From assembly GCA_050329975.1 (NCBI GenBank), contig JBHJOG010000124.1, positions 1-8,488 on the forward strand: a stretch of 8,488 nt of DNA, given 5' to 3'. The stretch is from CALKHQ01 sp050329975 (GTDB taxonomy: Bacteria; Pseudomonadota; Alphaproteobacteria; CALKHQ01). This document shows positions 6,198-8,488 of this stretch, piece by piece. The stretch's first letter is position 1. Every line of letters begins with the position of its first letter. The translations under genes were made by a program, and so were the position numbers. The notes beneath the pieces were generated by a model. That model did not search any database. It was given only the letters and a program-made list of their open reading frames with translations, and was not told where the DNA came from.

Positions 6198-7156
6198 ACC
6201 GCAGCCGGGTCGTCAAGGCGCTCGCCCTCCACGGGCTGATCGTCGCCCTGCTGTTCGCCGCCCAGTTCGTGGTCAGCGACTACAACCAGCTGACGCTGAC
6301 CCGGATCATGGTGCTGGCGGTGTTCGCGGTCGGCTACAACCTGCTGTTCGGTTACACCGGGCTGCTCAGCCTCGGCCACGCGCTGTTCTTCGGCGCCGGC
6401 CTCTACGGCGCCGGGCTCGCCGCCTATCACCTGGAAGCGAGCGTGCCGCTCGCCTTTCTGGCCGGCGTCGGGGCCAGCCTCGCCGTCGCGCTGGTGATCG
6501 GGCTGATCAGCCTGCGGACCCGCGGCGTCTCGTTCATGATCGTCACCATGATGTTCGCCCAGGCCGGCTTTCTCGCGCTGCTCTACTTCAACACCTGGAC
6601 CGGCGGCGACCAGGGCCTGACCCTGCCGGCCGCGGCGCGCAGCTTCGCCGTCGGCGGTCTCACCGTCGACCTCGCCGATCCAGTGGTCCGCTACAACCTC
6701 GCCGTCATCCTGCTGGCGCTGGCGCTGGCGCTGGTGCTGCTGGTGGTGATGCGGCCGGGCGGCCGGGTGCTGGTGGCTATCCGCGAGAACGAGGCGCGGA
6801 CCCAGATGCTGGGCTACGACACCTTCGCCCACAAGCTGAAGGCCTTCGTGCTCTCCGGCGGGCTGTCGGGTGCTTCCGGTGCGGCCTATGCGCTGATGTT
6901 CGCCTATGTCGGCTCCAGCTTCGCCTCGATCCACTACTCGATCCAGGCACTGCTGTTCACCCTGCTCGGCGGGGCCGGCACCGTGCTCGGGCCGGTGCTC
7001 GGCACGATCCTGATGTTCTACCTGATCGACAAGGCCAGCGACGTGACCAGCGCCTACCTGCTGGTGGTCGGCTTCGTGCTGATCGGGCTGATCCTGTGGT
7101 TCCCCAGGGGTATCCTCGGCACGATCCGCGAGCGCTGGGTGCGGTGGCTGCCATGA
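6194..7156 (+). CDS. livM: Branched-chain amino acid-type ABC transporter permease LivM
   Basis: The 320-residue second permease has the LivM signatures NLLFGYTGLLSLGHALFFG (49-67), a TGGDQGL loop (136-142), the coupling loop VAIRENEARTQMLGYD (194-209) and TLLGGAGTVLGP (256-267) near the C-terminus, with FPRGILGTIRER at the end (303-314). It should pair with LivH to form the membrane channel. The GTG at 6194 overlaps the upstream stop as GTGA; a second GTG at 6191 is an alternative start that would add one residue. The open frame extends far upstream only because it is the shadow of two preceding genes. A helix at 172-186 is almost purely Leu/Ala/Val and is encoded by short CTGGCG repeats. 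Its stop overlaps the next gene as ATGA. Confidence 0.9.
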   Translation: MNRSRVVKALALHGLIVALLFAAQFVVSDYNQLTLTRIMVLAVFAVGYNLLFGYTGLLSLGHALFFGAGLYGAGLAAYHLEASVPLAFLAGVGASLAVALVIGLISLRTRGVSFMIVTMMFAQAGFLALLYFNTWTGGDQGLTLPAAARSFAVGGLTVDLADPVVRYNLAVILLALALALVLLVVMRPGGRVLVAIRENEARTQMLGYDTFAHKLKAFVLSGGLSGASGAAYALMFAYVGSSFASIHYSIQALLFTLLGGAGTVLGPVLGTILMFYLIDKASDVTSAYLLVVGFVLIGLILWFPRGILGTIRERWVRWLP

Positions 7157-7902
7157 GTCCGACTCAGGCCAGCCTGCTCACCACCCGGGGCTTGGCGCGG
7201 CACTTCGGCGGGCTGCGGGCGGTCGACGGGGTCGATTTCGTGCTGGAGGCGGGCGAGATCCGGGCAATCATCGGCCCGAACGGTGCCGGCAAGACCACCT
7301 TCGTCGGCCTGCTCTGCGGCCGGGTGGCGCCGTCGGCGGGCACGATCACCTTCCTCGGCGAGGACGTGACTCGGCTGCCGGCGCACCGGCGCGTCGCCCG
7401 CGGCATCGCCTACACCTTCCAGATCACCAACATCTACCCGAACCTCACCGCCTTCGACAACGTGGCGCTGGCCGCCCAGAGCAGCCTCGGCCGCCACGGC
7501 GGCCTGCTGGCGCCGATCCATGTCGACGTGCTGGCGCGCAAGGTGGAGGCCGCCTTGGCCGCAGTCGGCCTGGCGGCGCGGGCGGGCGAGAAGGCCGGCG
7601 AACTTGCCTACGGCCACCAGCGGCTGATCGAGGTGGCGATGGGGCTGGCGCTGGAGCCGAAGGTGCTGATCCTCGACGAGCCGACCCAGGGGTTGTCCGA
7701 TCCCGAAATTGCCGATTTCTGCGCGCTGGTGCGCCGGATCGCCGCCTCGGCGACAATCCTCCTGATCGAGCACAACATGGACGTGGTGATGCAGCTTGCC
7801 GACCGGATCACGGTGATGAACCGCGGCCAGGTGCTTGCCGAGGGCGACCCGCAGGCGATCCGCGACGATCCCGCCGTGCAGGCGGCCTATCTGGGGACGT
7901 GA
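7153..7902 (+). CDS. livG: ABC transporter ATP-binding protein LivG
   Basis: The 249-residue ATPase energises the importer from the cytoplasmic side. Walker A is GPNGAGKTT (41-49), the Q-loop glutamine is Gln90 in TFQITNIYPNLT, the signature is LAYGHQR (151-157), Walker B is VLILDEP (171-177) and the switch histidine is His207 in LIEHNMD. The YGHQR form of the signature is usual for LivG proteins, where YGxQR replaces SGGQ. The C-terminal EGDPQAIRDDPAVQAAYLG is the typical Liv ATPase tail. The start at 7153 is chosen over the upstream in-frame ATG at 7096 because it overlaps the livM stop (ATGA) and leaves the usual short lead before the first strand. Its own stop shares one base with the next start (TGATG). 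Confidence 0.93.
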   Translation: MSPTQASLLTTRGLARHFGGLRAVDGVDFVLEAGEIRAIIGPNGAGKTTFVGLLCGRVAPSAGTITFLGEDVTRLPAHRRVARGIAYTFQITNIYPNLTAFDNVALAAQSSLGRHGGLLAPIHVDVLARKVEAALAAVGLAARAGEKAGELAYGHQRLIEVAMGLALEPKVLILDEPTQGLSDPEIADFCALVRRIAASATILLIEHNMDVVMQLADRITVMNRGQVLAEGDPQAIRDDPAVQAAYLGT

Positions 7903-8488
7903 TGCTCACAGTCGACGGCCTGCAGACCTTCTACGGCAAGAGCCAGGCGCTGTACGACGTCTCGCTCGCGCTCGCTCCCGGCGAGGTGCTGTGCCTGCTC
8001 GGCCGCAACGGCGCCGGCAAGACCACGGCGCTGAAGTCGATCATGGGGCTGATCAGGCCGCGCGCCGGCAGCGTGACGCTGGACGGCGTCGCGCTCAGCA
8101 GCCTGCCGGCGCACGAGGTTCCCCGCCATGGGATCGGCTATGTGCCGCAGGGCCGCCGCCTGTTCGCCGAGCTGACGGTGCGCGAGAACCTCGAGATCGG
8201 GCTGATGGTCCGCAACTCCGGCGCGGCCGTGCTCGAGCGCACGCTCGACCTGTTCCCGACCTTGCGCGAGCGCCTGGACCAGAAGGCCGGGACCCTGAGC
8301 GGCGGCGAGCAGACCATGCTGACCATCGGCCGCGCGCTCTGCATCGAGCCGCAGGTGCTGCTGCTCGACGAGCCGACCGAAGGCCTGATGCCGTCGATGA
8401 TCGCCGCCATCCGTGCGGTCATCCTCCGGCTCCGCGACGAAGGCGTGGGTGCGATCCTGGTCGAGCAGCGGGTGGATGCGGTCTTGCC
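7902..8488 (+). CDS. livF: ABC transporter ATP-binding protein LivF, 3' end outside window
   Basis: The frame is open from ATG 7902 to the right edge, giving the first 195 residues of a protein usually about 235 long. Walker A is GRNGAGKTT (34-42), Gln83 lies in YVPQGRRLF, the ABC signature is LSGGEQ (132-137) and Walker B is VLLLDEP (152-158). At the switch position the sequence reads LVEQRVD, with Gln189 in place of histidine; this is the usual state in LivF and not a defect. It would pair with LivG to form the nucleotide-binding dimer. The TGATG junction with livG indicates translational coupling. The missing part should contain the C-terminal tail only. Confidence 0.93.
   Translation, partial: MLTVDGLQTFYGKSQALYDVSLALAPGEVLCLLGRNGAGKTTALKSIMGLIRPRAGSVTLDGVALSSLPAHEVPRHGIGYVPQGRRLFAELTVRENLEIGLMVRNSGAAVLERTLDLFPTLRERLDQKAGTLSGGEQTMLTIGRALCIEPQVLLLDEPTEGLMPSMIAAIRAVILRLRDEGVGAILVEQRVDAVL

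Noticed and set aside
5972..6934. 320-codon minus-strand frame opposite livH and livM
   Set aside because: It is Gln/His/Gly/Arg-rich, without motifs, and complementary to two clear permease genes.
8457..8475. Apparent loss of the switch histidine in LivF (LVEQRVD)
   Set aside because: Glutamine at this site is normal for LivF proteins, so it is not evidence of a degenerate ATPase.

Overview
The window is high-GC DNA with tightly packed genes. It suggests a free-living alphaproteobacterium, perhaps Rhodospirillales-like; that placement is an inference from base composition, gene families and one dispersed GC-rich hairpin repeat. I see no rRNA, tRNA, CRISPR array, insertion sequence or integrase.

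Left half, minus strand (about 1-2496). Three genes read leftwards. First is a small GFA-family zinc protein (CENP-V/GFA fold). One base after its stop comes a fold-type IV PLP aminotransferase of the branched-chain aminotransferase-like group. A 256-base gap carrying three strong hairpins follows, and then a sulfotransferase-like P-loop protein. A perfect 11-bp hairpin at 1-26 probably ends this unit. The aminotransferase and the P-loop protein together match, in size and domain content, what I recall as single fused plant 'branched-chain-amino-acid aminotransferase-like' proteins, so they probably act together.

Right half, plus strand (2610 to the window end). An amidohydrolase closely resembling Eubacterium barkeri enamidase (6-oxo-1,4,5,6-tetrahydronicotinate hydrolase) is followed by a complete LivKHMGF-type ABC importer. 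The importer consists of a Tat-exported solute-binding protein, two permeases and two ATPases; the second ATPase runs off the right edge. The permease and ATPase genes overlap by 1-4 bases, so they form one operon. The binding-protein gene is separated from the permeases by an 11-bp hairpin.

The most interesting reading is that the right half is a transport-plus-hydrolysis module for a cyclic enamide, lactam or N-heterocycle related to nicotinate breakdown products, not for branched-chain amino acids. Two near-palindromes centred on the shared heptamer GTATGCA lie just upstream of the amidohydrolase gene and just upstream of the binding-protein gene. They could be operators of one GntR-like regulator that is not in the window. 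This is a hypothesis built from well-known families; I do not see a wholly new class of system.
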